Origin: Myxococcus virescens
GTDB lineage: Bacteria > Myxococcota > Myxococcia > Myxococcales > Myxococcaceae
Reading direction: 5' to 3'
DNA: 64,000 nt
Assembly: GCF_900101905.1 (NCBI RefSeq)
Contig: NZ_FNAJ01000007.1
Coordinates: 1 to 64,000 of the forward strand
The notes under the pieces are model-generated. The model ran no database searches, had not been told where the DNA came from, and saw only the letters and a program-made list of their open reading frames with translations. The translations under genes were made by a program, and so were the position numbers. Positions 33,507 through 41,806 of the stretch are shown here, piece after piece (positions within the stretch are counted from its first letter, which is position 1; each line of letters begins with the position of its first letter).

Positions 33507-35912
33507 ATGAAGCCCTTCCTTTCCAAGCTCGCCGTCGCCGCCTCCGCGCTCCTGATGACCGCGCAGGCACCCGCCCCGCAGGCGGTTTCGTCCACCCCGG
33601 CCGAGCCCGAGGCGTCCGAAGCGCCGGCCCAGCACCCCAGCAACGCGCCTCCAGAGGCGCAGCTGTCGCCCCCTCCCGACTCGGAGAAGGCGCCGCTTCC
33701 GGTGGGCTACGTGGAGGTGCTCAACCCCGCCTTCCCCAATGCCGCGCCGCCCACACCAGTGGTGCACCGGGGCCGCCGCTACGCGCTGGAGGACCTGGCG
33801 CCCTACTTCGGCGAGGGCAAGAAGAAGGAGGCCCGTGACGCGTTCGACCGTGGACAGTACACGCGCGCCCGCGAGCTGCTGAAGGACGAGGGTGACAGCC
33901 CGCCGGTGCGCTACCTGCGCGCCCTGGCCGCCGTGCGCGCCGGAGATGACGCGTCCGCCGCCAAGGAATTCGCCGCGCTGGCCCCGGACTATCCCGCGCT
34001 GAAGGACCGCTGCCTGACGCATGGCGGCGTGGCGCTGGAGAGCCTGCGCCGCTTCGATGAGGCCGCGGTCCTGCTGGAGCAGGTGCCACCCGAGTCCAAG
34101 CTGTACGTGGACGCGCGCCTGGCCCTGTCGCGGGTGCTGCGCAAGAAGAAGGACGCGGCGGGCGCCATGGCCGCGCTGGAGCCGCTCACGTCGCGCGCGG
34201 CGCCCAGTTGGGGCCGCAACGTGGGCGCCGAGGCGCTGATGGCCATCGCCGACATCGCCGCGGAGAAGAAGGACAAGGCCGCCGAGCGCGCCGCGCTGTG
34301 GCGCCTGTGGGCCGCGCACCCGCTGTCCGCCTTGTCGAAGCAGGCCGAGAAGCGCCTCAAGGGGCAGACGCCGCCCGTCGATGCGCGGGTGGGGCGTGGC
34401 GAGGCGCTGGTGGAGCTTCACCGGAACAAGGCCGGCCTGGAGCAGTTGGAGCCGCTGCTGCCGAAGCTGGCGCTTCCGGACCCGCTGGCCTGCCGCGCGC
34501 ACTTCGCCTTCGGCAAGGGCATGCGCAAGGAGCGCCAGCACACGCGCGCCATCCAGGTGCTGACGCCCGTGGCGGAGAAGTGCCAGGACCGCGACCTGCT
34601 GGCGCGCGTGCTGTACGTGCTCGGCTCGTCGCGCTCCATCGTCGACCAGGCGCGAGGCACGGAGACCTACGAGCGGCTGGCGCGCGAGTTCCCGGACCAC
34701 TCGTTCGCGGATGACGGCCTCTTCTACGCGGCCGACCTCTACCTGAAGACGGGCCGTCCGAAGGAGGCCATGGCCCGCCTGGACACGTTGGCCCGGCTGT
34801 ACCCGCAGGGGGACTTCCTGGGCGAGGCGCTCTTCAAGGCGTTCTGGATTGCCCGCACCACGGGCGTGGAGGACTCCGGCCTGTCGTTCCTGGACCGCAT
34901 CGAGGCGCAGTTCGCCAAGGCGGATGAGAGCTACGACGTGGAGCGCGCGCGCTACTGGCGGGCGCGGACGATGCAAGAGAAGGGCAACATCCAGGGCGCG
35001 GCGGAGCTGTTCGAGAAGCTCTCCGTGGACCACCCGGCGACCTACTACGGGCTGATGGCGCGCTCGCAGCTGGCGAAGGTGGACCCGCCGCGACTGGAGA
35101 AGGTGTCCGCCGAAATCTTCACCGTGCCCGAGGCCGCCAGCCCCTGGCCGCTGTTCGCCGGCCCCATGGGCGAGGACCCGCACTTCCGCGCGGGCGTGGA
35201 GCTGTACCGCCTGGGCTTCAAGGAAGCCGTGTCGTCCGAGATGCTGGCCGTCAACCGGACCAATCTGCCCGCGGAGTCCGTGCGCCTGCTGGTGCTGGTG
35301 CTGCACGAGGCCGGGGACGAGCGCTCCGCTCATGCGGTGGCGCGGCTGGCGCTGCGGAAGGACTTGAGCGGGCGCATCACGCCGGAGACGCGCGTGGTGT
35401 GGGAGGTGGCCTATCCCAACGCCTTCCGCGACAGCATCGAGAAGCACACCGCGGACGCGGGCGTGGAGCCGGACCTGCTCCAGGCGTTGATGCGGGAGGA
35501 GAGTGCGCTGGACCCCAAGGCGCTCTCGTGGGCGGGAGCGATGGGCCTCACCCAGTTGATGCCGTCCACCGCGAAGGGCGTGGCGCGCGAGCTGAAGCTC
35601 AAGCGCTTCAGCGTGGACCAGTTGCTCCAGCCCGACCTCAACATCCGCATGGGGGCCCACTACCTGGGCGGCTTGCTCAAGCGCTTCAACGGGCACACGC
35701 CCTATGCGGTGGGCAGCTACAACGCCGGTCCTGGCGCGGTGAATCGTTGGAGGTCCGACAGGCCGGACCTGGCGCTGGACGCATGGGTGGAGGAAATCCC
35801 CATCTCCGAGACGCGCGGCTACATCAAGCGCGTGCTGCGCTCCTTCAACACGTACCAACTGCTGTACGGACGGGCGCCCAAGCTGCCGGTGCTCAAGAGC
35901 GCCGCGAAGTAG
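33507..35912 (+). CDS. Lytic murein transglycosylase (Slt-type) with TPR-like domain
   Basis: 801 residues. A signal peptide (MKPFLSKLAVAASALLMTA) and a Pro-rich linker come first. A long helical TPR-like region (about 100-600) follows, as in soluble Slt70. The C-terminal SLT domain (about 640-785) has the catalytic glutamate in LLQALMREESALDPKA, GAMGLTQLMPSTA, and YAVGSYNAGPGAVNRW. It cuts peptidoglycan glycan strands in the periplasm. It diverges from the histidine kinase gene with 107 bases between them. Confidence 0.92.
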   Translation: MKPFLSKLAVAASALLMTAQAPAPQAVSSTPAEPEASEAPAQHPSNAPPEAQLSPPPDSEKAPLPVGYVEVLNPAFPNAAPPTPVVHRGRRYALEDLAPYFGEGKKKEARDAFDRGQYTRARELLKDEGDSPPVRYLRALAAVRAGDDASAAKEFAALAPDYPALKDRCLTHGGVALESLRRFDEAAVLLEQVPPESKLYVDARLALSRVLRKKKDAAGAMAALEPLTSRAAPSWGRNVGAEALMAIADIAAEKKDKAAERAALWRLWAAHPLSALSKQAEKRLKGQTPPVDARVGRGEALVELHRNKAGLEQLEPLLPKLALPDPLACRAHFAFGKGMRKERQHTRAIQVLTPVAEKCQDRDLLARVLYVLGSSRSIVDQARGTETYERLAREFPDHSFADDGLFYAADLYLKTGRPKEAMARLDTLARLYPQGDFLGEALFKAFWIARTTGVEDSGLSFLDRIEAQFAKADESYDVERARYWRARTMQEKGNIQGAAELFEKLSVDHPATYYGLMARSQLAKVDPPRLEKVSAEIFTVPEAASPWPLFAGPMGEDPHFRAGVELYRLGFKEAVSSEMLAVNRTNLPAESVRLLVLVLHEAGDERSAHAVARLALRKDLSGRITPETRVVWEVAYPNAFRDSIEKHTADAGVEPDLLQALMREESALDPKALSWAGAMGLTQLMPSTAKGVARELKLKRFSVDQLLQPDLNIRMGAHYLGGLLKRFNGHTPYAVGSYNAGPGAVNRWRSDRPDLALDAWVEEIPISETRGYIKRVLRSFNTYQLLYGRAPKLPVLKSAAK

Positions 35913-36142
35913 GTGCGCTGCCGCCATCCGGGCGCCTGCTGGGTGGTGTCGGTGGAGAATTCGTGCGGAATGGGGCGCGGATGCCGCGGGTTATGTCCAC
36001 ACCCGGAAAAAGGGTGCCTGCGTGTGGGGGACCCCCTATGCAACTGGCCGGAAACGTGACACATGGCCAGGGCCGCACCCTCACACGGCGTGGCAACCAG
36101 CTCAATTCATGAAGCTGGTAGAGAAAGACGAAGAGAAGCGTA
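35913..36142 (+). other. Leader/promoter region of the cold-shock gene
   Basis: No gene is seen in these 230 bases. The last 20 bases (AAGACGAAGAGAAGCGTA) are purine-rich and hold the ribosome-binding site. A long structured leader is usual for cold-shock genes; no promoter could be placed with confidence. Confidence 0.35.
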
Positions 36143-36346
36143 ATGGCGACTGGTACCGTGAAGTGGTTCAACGACGCGAAGGGCTTTGGGTTCATCATGC
36201 AGGACGGCGGGGGCGAGGATCTCTTCTGCCACCACACTGCGATTCAGACCCAGGGCTTCCGCACGCTGCAGGAAGGCCAGAAGGTCGAGTTCGACGTGGC
36301 CCGTGGCCCCAAGGGCCTGCAGGCTCAGAACGTTCGCCCGGTCTGA
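36143..36346 (+). CDS. Cold-shock protein, CspA family
   Basis: 67 residues, a single cold-shock OB-fold that binds single-stranded RNA and [23 protein letters not shown] carries RNP1 (KGFGFI). RNP2 reads DLFCHHTAI, where most family members have a VFVHFSAI form, so it has a cysteine and an extra histidine. The rest ([20 protein letters not shown]) is typical. M. xanthus has several Csp paralogues; which one this is cannot be said. Confidence 0.93.
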   Translation: MATGTVKWFNDAKGFGFIMQDGGGEDLFCHHTAIQTQGFRTLQEGQKVEFDVARGPKGLQAQNVRPV

Positions 36347-36352
36347 GTACCT

Positions 36353-36419
36353 ACTGAGCGCTCATAGCGCTTAGTCCGAAGGCTCAGTCTCCCCGAGGGA
36401 GGCTGGGCCTTTTCCTTTT
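36353..36419 (+). terminator. Two hairpins after the cold-shock gene
   Basis: ACTGAGCGCT (36353-36362) pairs with AGCGCTTAGT (36366-36375) with one G-U. Then AAGGCTCAGTCTCCCC (36379-36394) pairs with GGGAGGCTGGGCCTT (36397-36411) and TTTCCTTTT follows, a clear intrinsic terminator. Confidence 0.75.
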
Positions 36420-36480
36420 GTCACCCCGATGTTCCAGGGCGCGCCTGGAACTTGCCCGGCGGCTCCCCTAGACTCGGGGC

Positions 36481-37878
36481 GTGGGCGCCCCGTCGAACAG
36501 TGGAGACGGTGGGAAGAATGCGCTCTTGCGCGCGCTCCCCTCCGTCGAGCAGCTCCTGCGGCGCCCGTCGCTGGAACCCCTGTTGAGCGGAGTCCCCAGG
36601 GCCCGTGCGGTGGCCGCGCTCCGGCTGGCGGTGGACCGGGCCCGGGGCCGGTTGGTGGCGTCGGGTGGGCCGGGCTTCGAGGACGCGGACGTCCAGCACG
36701 CCCTGGACACGCTGGCCACCCCGGGGCTGCGGCCCGTGCACAACGCCACCGGGGTGGTGCTGCACACCAACCTGGGACGCGCACCCCTGGCGGCCTCGGC
36801 CGTGGCGCGTGTGGCGGAGGTGGCCCGGGGGTACTCCAACCTCGAGTACGACCTGGATGAGGGAGAGCGGGGCAGTCGCTACGCGCCGTTGGTGGGGCTG
36901 CTGCGCTCGCTGACGGGCGCGGAGGACGCGGTCGTCGTTAACAACTGCGCGGGCGCGGTGCTGCTGGTGCTGGCGGCGTTGGCGTCCGGCCGCGAGTGCG
37001 TGGTGTCGCGCGGTGAGCTGGTGGAGATTGGCGGCGGCTTCCGTGTCCCGGAGGTGATGCGGCAGTCGGGCGCGAAGCTGGTGGAGGTGGGCACCACCAA
37101 CCGGACGCGGCTGTCGGATTACTCGGCGGCGCTGGGCCCGGAGTCGGCGCTGCTGGTGAAGGTGCACCGCTCCAACTTCGCGTTGGTGGGCTTCACGGAA
37201 GAGGTGGAGGTCGCGGAGCTCTCGGCGCTGGGCCGCGCGCGCGGCGTGCCGGTGTTCCAGGACCTGGGCGCGGGCGCGCTGGTGCCGCTGAAGGGCGAGG
37301 GCCTGAGCCGGGAGCTCACGGTGGCCCAGGCCGTGGCGGCGGGCGCGGACGTGGTCGCCTTTTCGGGAGACAAGCTGTTGGGAGGACCCCAGGCGGGAGT
37401 CGTGGTGGGCCGGTCCGTGCTGCTGGCACGCATCAAGGCCCACCCGCTCATGCGGGCCCTGCGGGTGGACAAGCTGACGGTCGCCGCGCTCGAAGCCACC
37501 CTGGCGCTGTACCGGGATGGCCGAGCGGACGAGGTTCCGGTGCATCGCCTGCTCGCCCAGCCGCCGGAAGACCTGCGCGCCCGGGCGGTACGGCTGCAGG
37601 GCCTGCTGGCGGGGCGGGGTGTGCGTGCGCGGGTGGCCAGTGTGGAGGGGCAGGTGGGTGGGGGTGCCATGCCGCTGGCCAGGTTGCCGTCCTCCGCGTG
37701 CATCCTCACCCTAGGGACGCCGGAAGAATTCCTGGAGCGCCTGCGCGGAGGAATGTCGCCGGTTATTGGGAGGATCGCGGATGGCGAGGTGCTCCTCGAC
37801 GTCCGGTGTCTCGAGGAGGAGGAGCTCCAGGCCGTCGCGGATGCCGTCGCGGCCGCCATTCCAGGGAACCCGCCATGA
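36481..37878 (+). CDS. selA: L-seryl-tRNA(Sec) selenium transferase
   Basis: 465 residues. SelA is the PLP enzyme that converts seryl-tRNA(Sec) to selenocysteyl-tRNA(Sec). The family blocks are present: LPSVEQLLRRP, VHNATGVVLHTNLGRAPLA, YSNLEYDLDEGERGSR, NNCAGAVLLVL, and the PLP lysine in AFSGDKLLGGPQAGVVVG. selB and selD do not lie in the window. The GTG start follows TAGACT by six bases without a Shine-Dalgarno, so the mRNA may be leaderless. The stop overlaps the next ATG (ATGA). Confidence 0.93.
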   Translation: MGAPSNSGDGGKNALLRALPSVEQLLRRPSLEPLLSGVPRARAVAALRLAVDRARGRLVASGGPGFEDADVQHALDTLATPGLRPVHNATGVVLHTNLGRAPLAASAVARVAEVARGYSNLEYDLDEGERGSRYAPLVGLLRSLTGAEDAVVVNNCAGAVLLVLAALASGRECVVSRGELVEIGGGFRVPEVMRQSGAKLVEVGTTNRTRLSDYSAALGPESALLVKVHRSNFALVGFTEEVEVAELSALGRARGVPVFQDLGAGALVPLKGEGLSRELTVAQAVAAGADVVAFSGDKLLGGPQAGVVVGRSVLLARIKAHPLMRALRVDKLTVAALEATLALYRDGRADEVPVHRLLAQPPEDLRARAVRLQGLLAGRGVRARVASVEGQVGGGAMPLARLPSSACILTLGTPEEFLERLRGGMSPVIGRIADGEVLLDVRCLEEEELQAVADAVAAAIPGNPP

Positions 37879-38468
37879 TCAACAGCGCCGTGCTTGTCCT
37901 CAACCGGTACTACCAGCCGGTGCATGTCACCTCGGTGAAGCGGGCGTTCTCGCTCCTGTACCTGGGGGTGGCCAAGGCCATCGACTCGCAATACCGGCTC
38001 TACGAGTTCGCGGATTGGGCAGCGCTGAGCGCGACACAGGACTGCATCACCACCATCGAGCGCACCATCCGCGTTCCCCGTGTCCTGGTGCTCAGCGCGT
38101 ATGACCATCTGCCCCGAGGCCGGGTGCGCTTCTCCCGGCTCAACATCTACGCGCGCGACAACGACACCTGTCAGTACTGCGGCAAGAACCTGCCGCGCAG
38201 CGAGCTGAACCTGGACCACGTCATGCCGCGCACGCAGGGCGGCAAGACGACGTGGGAGAACGTGGTGTGCTCCTGCGTGCCCTGCAACCTGAGGAAGGGG
38301 GGGCGCACGCCGGAGCAGGCCCACATGAAGCTGCTCAAGAAGCCCGTGCGCCCGCGCTGGACGCCGCTGTTCCGCGGCGCCACTCGCAAGGTGACGTACC
38401 GGGAGTGGCTGCCGTTCCTGCATCTGGCGGATGCGTCGTACTGGAACGTCGAGCTGCTCGACGAGTAG
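37875..38468 (+). CDS. HNH endonuclease family protein
   Basis: 197 residues. The C-terminal HNH motif is visible as CQYCGKNLPRSELNLDHVMP, then RTQGGKTTWENVVCSCVPCN, with zinc CxxC pairs on both sides. The N-terminal part (VLVLNRYYQPVHVTSVKRAF) is typical of a widespread bacterial HNH family next to which no fixed role is known. Its start overlaps the selA stop, so the two are translated together. A link to selenium metabolism is not established. Confidence 0.88.
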   Translation: MINSAVLVLNRYYQPVHVTSVKRAFSLLYLGVAKAIDSQYRLYEFADWAALSATQDCITTIERTIRVPRVLVLSAYDHLPRGRVRFSRLNIYARDNDTCQYCGKNLPRSELNLDHVMPRTQGGKTTWENVVCSCVPCNLRKGGRTPEQAHMKLLKKPVRPRWTPLFRGATRKVTYREWLPFLHLADASYWNVELLDE

Positions 38469-38622
38469 CGCCTGCCTGGTGGGCATCCGGGCTCGCCGCA
38501 GGGGCTGGAAACACCGGGAGTGACGGGTTTCCGGCGCATGTGCGGGCCGGGATGTTCCACTGAACGGATGCAGAAGGCCGGGGAGTCGACGCGACCCCGG
38601 GTTCGGGATTTGATGGGGGGGC

Positions 38623-39642
38623 ATGCCCCAACCCTCGCCAGCGCCCTGGACCGAATCCCGTGTCCTGGGCCCCGCGGAGCCAGGCTCCATGGTCTCCGGC
38701 CCTCCTGGTCTGTCACGCCGTCCTCGTCCGCGGCGCATCATCGCCGTGGGAGGCGGGAAGGGCGGCATTGGCAAGTCCATGGTGTCCGCCAACCTGGGTG
38801 TGGCCCTGGCCCAATCCGGGGCCAACGTGCTGCTCGTGGACGTGGACCTGGGCGGCGCCAACCTCCACACGTGCCTGGGGGTTGGACAGCCCAACGCGAC
38901 GCTGTCCGACTTCCTTCGTCGGAACAAGGCGCAGCTGGAAGAGGTCATCGTTCCGACGGGCGTGCCCCGGCTGTCGCTGATCGCCGGCGCGCAGGATGCG
39001 CTGGACGCGGCCAACCTCAAGTACGCGCAGAAGCAGAAGCTGCTGCGGACGTTGATGGGCACGTCGGCGGACTACCTCATCCTGGACCTGGGCGCGGGGA
39101 CGAGCTTCAACACGATCGACTTCTTCATCCTCGCCGACCACGGCGTGCTGGTGATGCTGCCCGAGCCCACGTCGGTGGAGAACGCCTACCGCTTCGCGAA
39201 GGCGGCCTTCTTCCGCAAGCTCCAGCAGGTGGAGTCGCAGTACGGCATCGAGGACCTGGTGGAGGACGCGCTCACCACCCGTGAGGGGGCGCTGCGCACG
39301 CTGCATGACGTGCTGGCGCAGGCCCGGCGCAAGGACCCGGCCATCGCGGACCGCTTGGAGCGCGAGCTCTCCGCGTTCCGCATCCGGCTGATCGTGAACC
39401 AGGCGCGCACGGATGCGGACCTGTCGGTGGGCACCTCGGTGGCCGCCGCATGGAAGAAGTTCTTTGGCATCGAAATGGATGTCCTGGGTGCCATTCGCTA
39501 CGACGACGAGGCGTGGCGCGCGGTGCGCAAGCGCAAGCCCGTCCTCATCGAGCGACCGGATTCCGCGGCGGCCACTGCCATTCAGGGCATCGCAACGCGT
39601 ATCCTCACACTCGACGGCTCCCCTCAGCGTTCCACACCATGA
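38623..39642 (+). CDS. MinD/FlhG-like P-loop ATPase
   Basis: 339 residues. A deviant Walker A GGKGGIGKSMVS is at about residues 44-55, preceded by a basic Pro/Arg-rich tail. The Asp-containing LLVDVDLGGANLHTCLG and LILDLGAGTSFNTIDFFILA fit the MinD/ParA/FlhG superfamily. VMLPEPTSVENAYRFAKAAF is typical of the FlhG-like branch. Such ATPases place protein complexes at cell poles or membranes. The organism type is usually non-flagellated, so another polar structure or envelope role is more likely. The stop overlaps the next ATG. Confidence 0.88.
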   Translation: MPQPSPAPWTESRVLGPAEPGSMVSGPPGLSRRPRPRRIIAVGGGKGGIGKSMVSANLGVALAQSGANVLLVDVDLGGANLHTCLGVGQPNATLSDFLRRNKAQLEEVIVPTGVPRLSLIAGAQDALDAANLKYAQKQKLLRTLMGTSADYLILDLGAGTSFNTIDFFILADHGVLVMLPEPTSVENAYRFAKAAFFRKLQQVESQYGIEDLVEDALTTREGALRTLHDVLAQARRKDPAIADRLERELSAFRIRLIVNQARTDADLSVGTSVAAAWKKFFGIEMDVLGAIRYDDEAWRAVRKRKPVLIERPDSAAATAIQGIATRILTLDGSPQRSTP

Positions 39643-41447
39643 AGCCCTTCGAGCAGCAGACCTATTACGAGATTCTCGAAGTCCCCGTCACCGCGCCGAA
39701 GGAGGAGATTCGGGCGGCGTATGAACGGCTGACGGAGCTGTATTCGCCGGACTCCATCGCCGTCTATGCGCTCGTGGACGAGGGCCAGGTGGATGAGCTC
39801 CGCACTCGGCTCGCCGAGGCGCTGGAGATTCTCTCCGACGAAGAGCTGCGTGCCGAGTACGACAAGGACCTGGGGCTCCCGGCCCGCCGGTTGATGGACG
39901 CGGTGTCGACCGGGGGCGAGGTGGCACACGCCGCCGCGCCGCTGGAAGCGCGCGCGGGGCTCGTTGGGGTTGCCGCTTCCGGCGCGGAAGATCAAACTGG
40001 CCACCTTTCGACGCAGGTCCCCGAAACGGGGACGAACGGGAGGACAGGAGCAGTGCGAGACGTGCCGGTGGAGGACTCGGAGACCGCGATGACGGGGCAG
40101 GGCGGGGAAGGGGAGGCCGGGGCCCATGCGACGGAGCCTCGGGTGGAGCCGGTGCCGGCGTCCTCGGGACATGCGGACTTCCGGGCGTCGTTTTTCCGTG
40201 GGTTCTCGTTCGCGTACGTGTCCAGCTCGTTGCAGGACACGCAGCGGATGGGGAGCGCGGTGGATGTTCCCGTTGCGTCGATTCAGCCCCAGGTTTCGGG
40301 GAGTGGAACGGGCACGGGGGCCGCGAGCGCTGAGTCGCAGCGAGAGGCCTCCGGTGCGGTGGCTGCGGCTCCGGTGGGGGAGCCGTCCGCGGCGCATGAG
40401 GCCGCTGCGGGGGGCCCTGGCGTCGTGGCGGCCAGCGCAACTGCTTCGGTTTCCCCAGGGGGGCCTGCGGTAACGGGCAGCGCGCCAGCTCTGGCGACGG
40501 CTCCCCAGGTCAGCGTCCCTTCTTCGGGCAGCGACGCCTCGGTGACTGCTTCGGCTACCGTGCCGACGCCTGGTCCGGCAGCAGGCGCTGTCAGTGCGCT
40601 GGCGCCGGTCAGCGATGCGCCTGCGGCGGCTGCCGTGCCGACGCCTGGTCCGGCAGGCGCTGTCAGTGCGCTGGCGCCGGTCAGCGATGCGCCTGCGGCG
40701 GCTGCCGTGCCGGCGCCCGCCTCGGCCGCTCCCGTCAGCGCCCCGGTGGCGGAAAGCAGTGCTGCGGTGGCTGCCTCGGCCACTCCGGCCAGCGGCCCAG
40801 CCGCCGCGCCGGCCCCCACGCAAGGCGCTCCGGTCAGCGCCGTGGCGGCGCTGCCCCCTTCGGCGCCTGCTACCGCCGCGACTGGCGCCCCAGCGTCGGA
40901 AGCCAGCGCTGAGCCCCACCCGCCGGTTCCAGCGAGTGCCAGCCCGGTACCGCCGGCCTCCCAGGCACCCGACGCCGAGTCGACCGCCCTCGTCCCTGTC
41001 CGTCCGTCGCCCGGCACGGAGGCTCAGCCCGAGGCGGGCCGGGCTGGAGCGCGTCCCGGGCGGCCCCTGGGAGACGCGCCGCAGATCGCCCAGGACTCCG
41101 CCATCGCCACGGCGGAGGCGGCCCTGGCGCAGGCGTCCCAGGCCGCGTCGCGGGCCCGTGAGCCCCGGCCTCGCATCCCGGACATCCCGTCCGATGCGGA
41201 GTTCAACGGCGAACTGCTCCGCCAGGTCCGCGAGGCCCGGGGGGTGACCCTCCAGCAGGTGGCCGACCGCACCCGCATCACGCGCATGCACCTGGAGAAC
41301 GTCGAGGCGGACCGCTACAACCTGCTCCCGCCCTCGGTCTACCTGCGAGGTATCCTGATGAGCCTCGCCCGCGAGCTGGGGTTGGATCCACTCCGCGTGT
41401 CCAAGAGCTACCTGGCCCTGTCTTCTGAGAAGTCAGGCCGGAAGTAG
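39639..41447 (+). CDS. J-like domain fused to RodZ-type helix-turn-helix
   Basis: 602 residues. The N-terminus is a J-domain look-alike (YYEILEVPVTAPKEEIRAAY, then EALEILSDEELRAEYDKDLG), but the HPD motif reads SPD (LYSPDS), so DnaK stimulation is doubtful. A long Ala/Pro/Val linker (about 90-510) contains an almost exact tandem repeat. The C-terminus is a RodZ-like HTH_25 (LRQVREARGVTLQQVADRTR, YLRGILMSLARELGLDPLRV) without a membrane helix. It overlaps the MinD/FlhG-like gene by ATGA, so the two proteins probably act together, perhaps in polar or envelope placement. This is inference. Confidence 0.87.
   Translation: MKPFEQQTYYEILEVPVTAPKEEIRAAYERLTELYSPDSIAVYALVDEGQVDELRTRLAEALEILSDEELRAEYDKDLGLPARRLMDAVSTGGEVAHAAAPLEARAGLVGVAASGAEDQTGHLSTQVPETGTNGRTGAVRDVPVEDSETAMTGQGGEGEAGAHATEPRVEPVPASSGHADFRASFFRGFSFAYVSSSLQDTQRMGSAVDVPVASIQPQVSGSGTGTGAASAESQREASGAVAAAPVGEPSAAHEAAAGGPGVVAASATASVSPGGPAVTGSAPALATAPQVSVPSSGSDASVTASATVPTPGPAAGAVSALAPVSDAPAAAAVPTPGPAGAVSALAPVSDAPAAAAVPAPASAAPVSAPVAESSAAVAASATPASGPAAAPAPTQGAPVSAVAALPPSAPATAATGAPASEASAEPHPPVPASASPVPPASQAPDAESTALVPVRPSPGTEAQPEAGRAGARPGRPLGDAPQIAQDSAIATAEAALAQASQAASRAREPRPRIPDIPSDAEFNGELLRQVREARGVTLQQVADRTRITRMHLENVEADRYNLLPPSVYLRGILMSLARELGLDPLRVSKSYLALSSEKSGRK
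40560..40706 (+). repeat. Tandem repeat in the linker of the J-HTH gene
   Basis: Two copies, 40560-40634 (75 bases) and 40635-40706 (72 bases), identical except for one GCA codon. They encode VPTPGPA(A)GAVSALAP and VSDAPAAAA. The near identity points to a recent duplication and a site that may vary in length between strains. Confidence 0.85.
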
Positions 41448-41494
41448 GGGAGGCGCCCGGAAGTGCTCGGATGTCACCGGCGTTGCGAGGAAAG

Positions 41495-41523
41495 TTGACT
41501 CGCCTCCAGCCGCTGCCTAAGTA
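41495..41523 (+). promoter_or_regulatory. Promoter of the 87-residue protein gene
   Basis: TTGACT (41495-41500), 17 bases, TAAGTA (41518-41523), then nine bases to the ATG at 41533. A near-leaderless mRNA is predicted. Confidence 0.5.
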
Positions 41524-41532
41524 GGTAGCACG

Positions 41533-41796
41533 ATGACGGACGAGGAAAAGGTCAAGGCGATGCGGCTCGCCCGTGCGATTGCCTCGGATATCTCGCTCTA
41601 CAACGAGCAGAAGATCATCAAGGGAATCGAACAGGACAACCTCTTCGAGGTCCTCAAGGAGGAACTGGAAGAGGGCCGCGAGCTCTACAAGAGCCGCGTC
41701 AGCCAGGAGATCTTCACGAAGATGAACTTCTTCGAGCGGGCGATCAACGACATCGTCCTGCGCTCGAAGGCGCATGTGAAGTCGAAGATCTGGTAA
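41533..41796 (+). CDS. Small conserved protein of unknown function
   Basis: 87 residues, highly charged and helical: MRLARAIASDISLYNEQKII, then NLFEVLKEELEEGRELYKSR. I recall similar short proteins in other deltaproteobacteria, also as a tail domain of larger proteins, but cannot name a function. It ends ten bases before the RluD-type gene and has a good promoter of its own, so it probably leads that transcript. Confidence 0.8.
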   Translation: MTDEEKVKAMRLARAIASDISLYNEQKIIKGIEQDNLFEVLKEELEEGRELYKSRVSQEIFTKMNFFERAINDIVLRSKAHVKSKIW

Positions 41797-41806
41797 CCCC
41801 CTCCCC

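Noticed and set aside
37875..38468. HNH gene as part of a mobile intron or homing element
   Set aside because: The protein is of a widespread free-standing HNH type, overlaps selA by ATGA, and no intron or repeat borders are visible.
38623..39642. Chromosome-partition ParA
   Set aside because: No parB or parS is adjacent and the sequence is closer to the MinD/FlhG branch.
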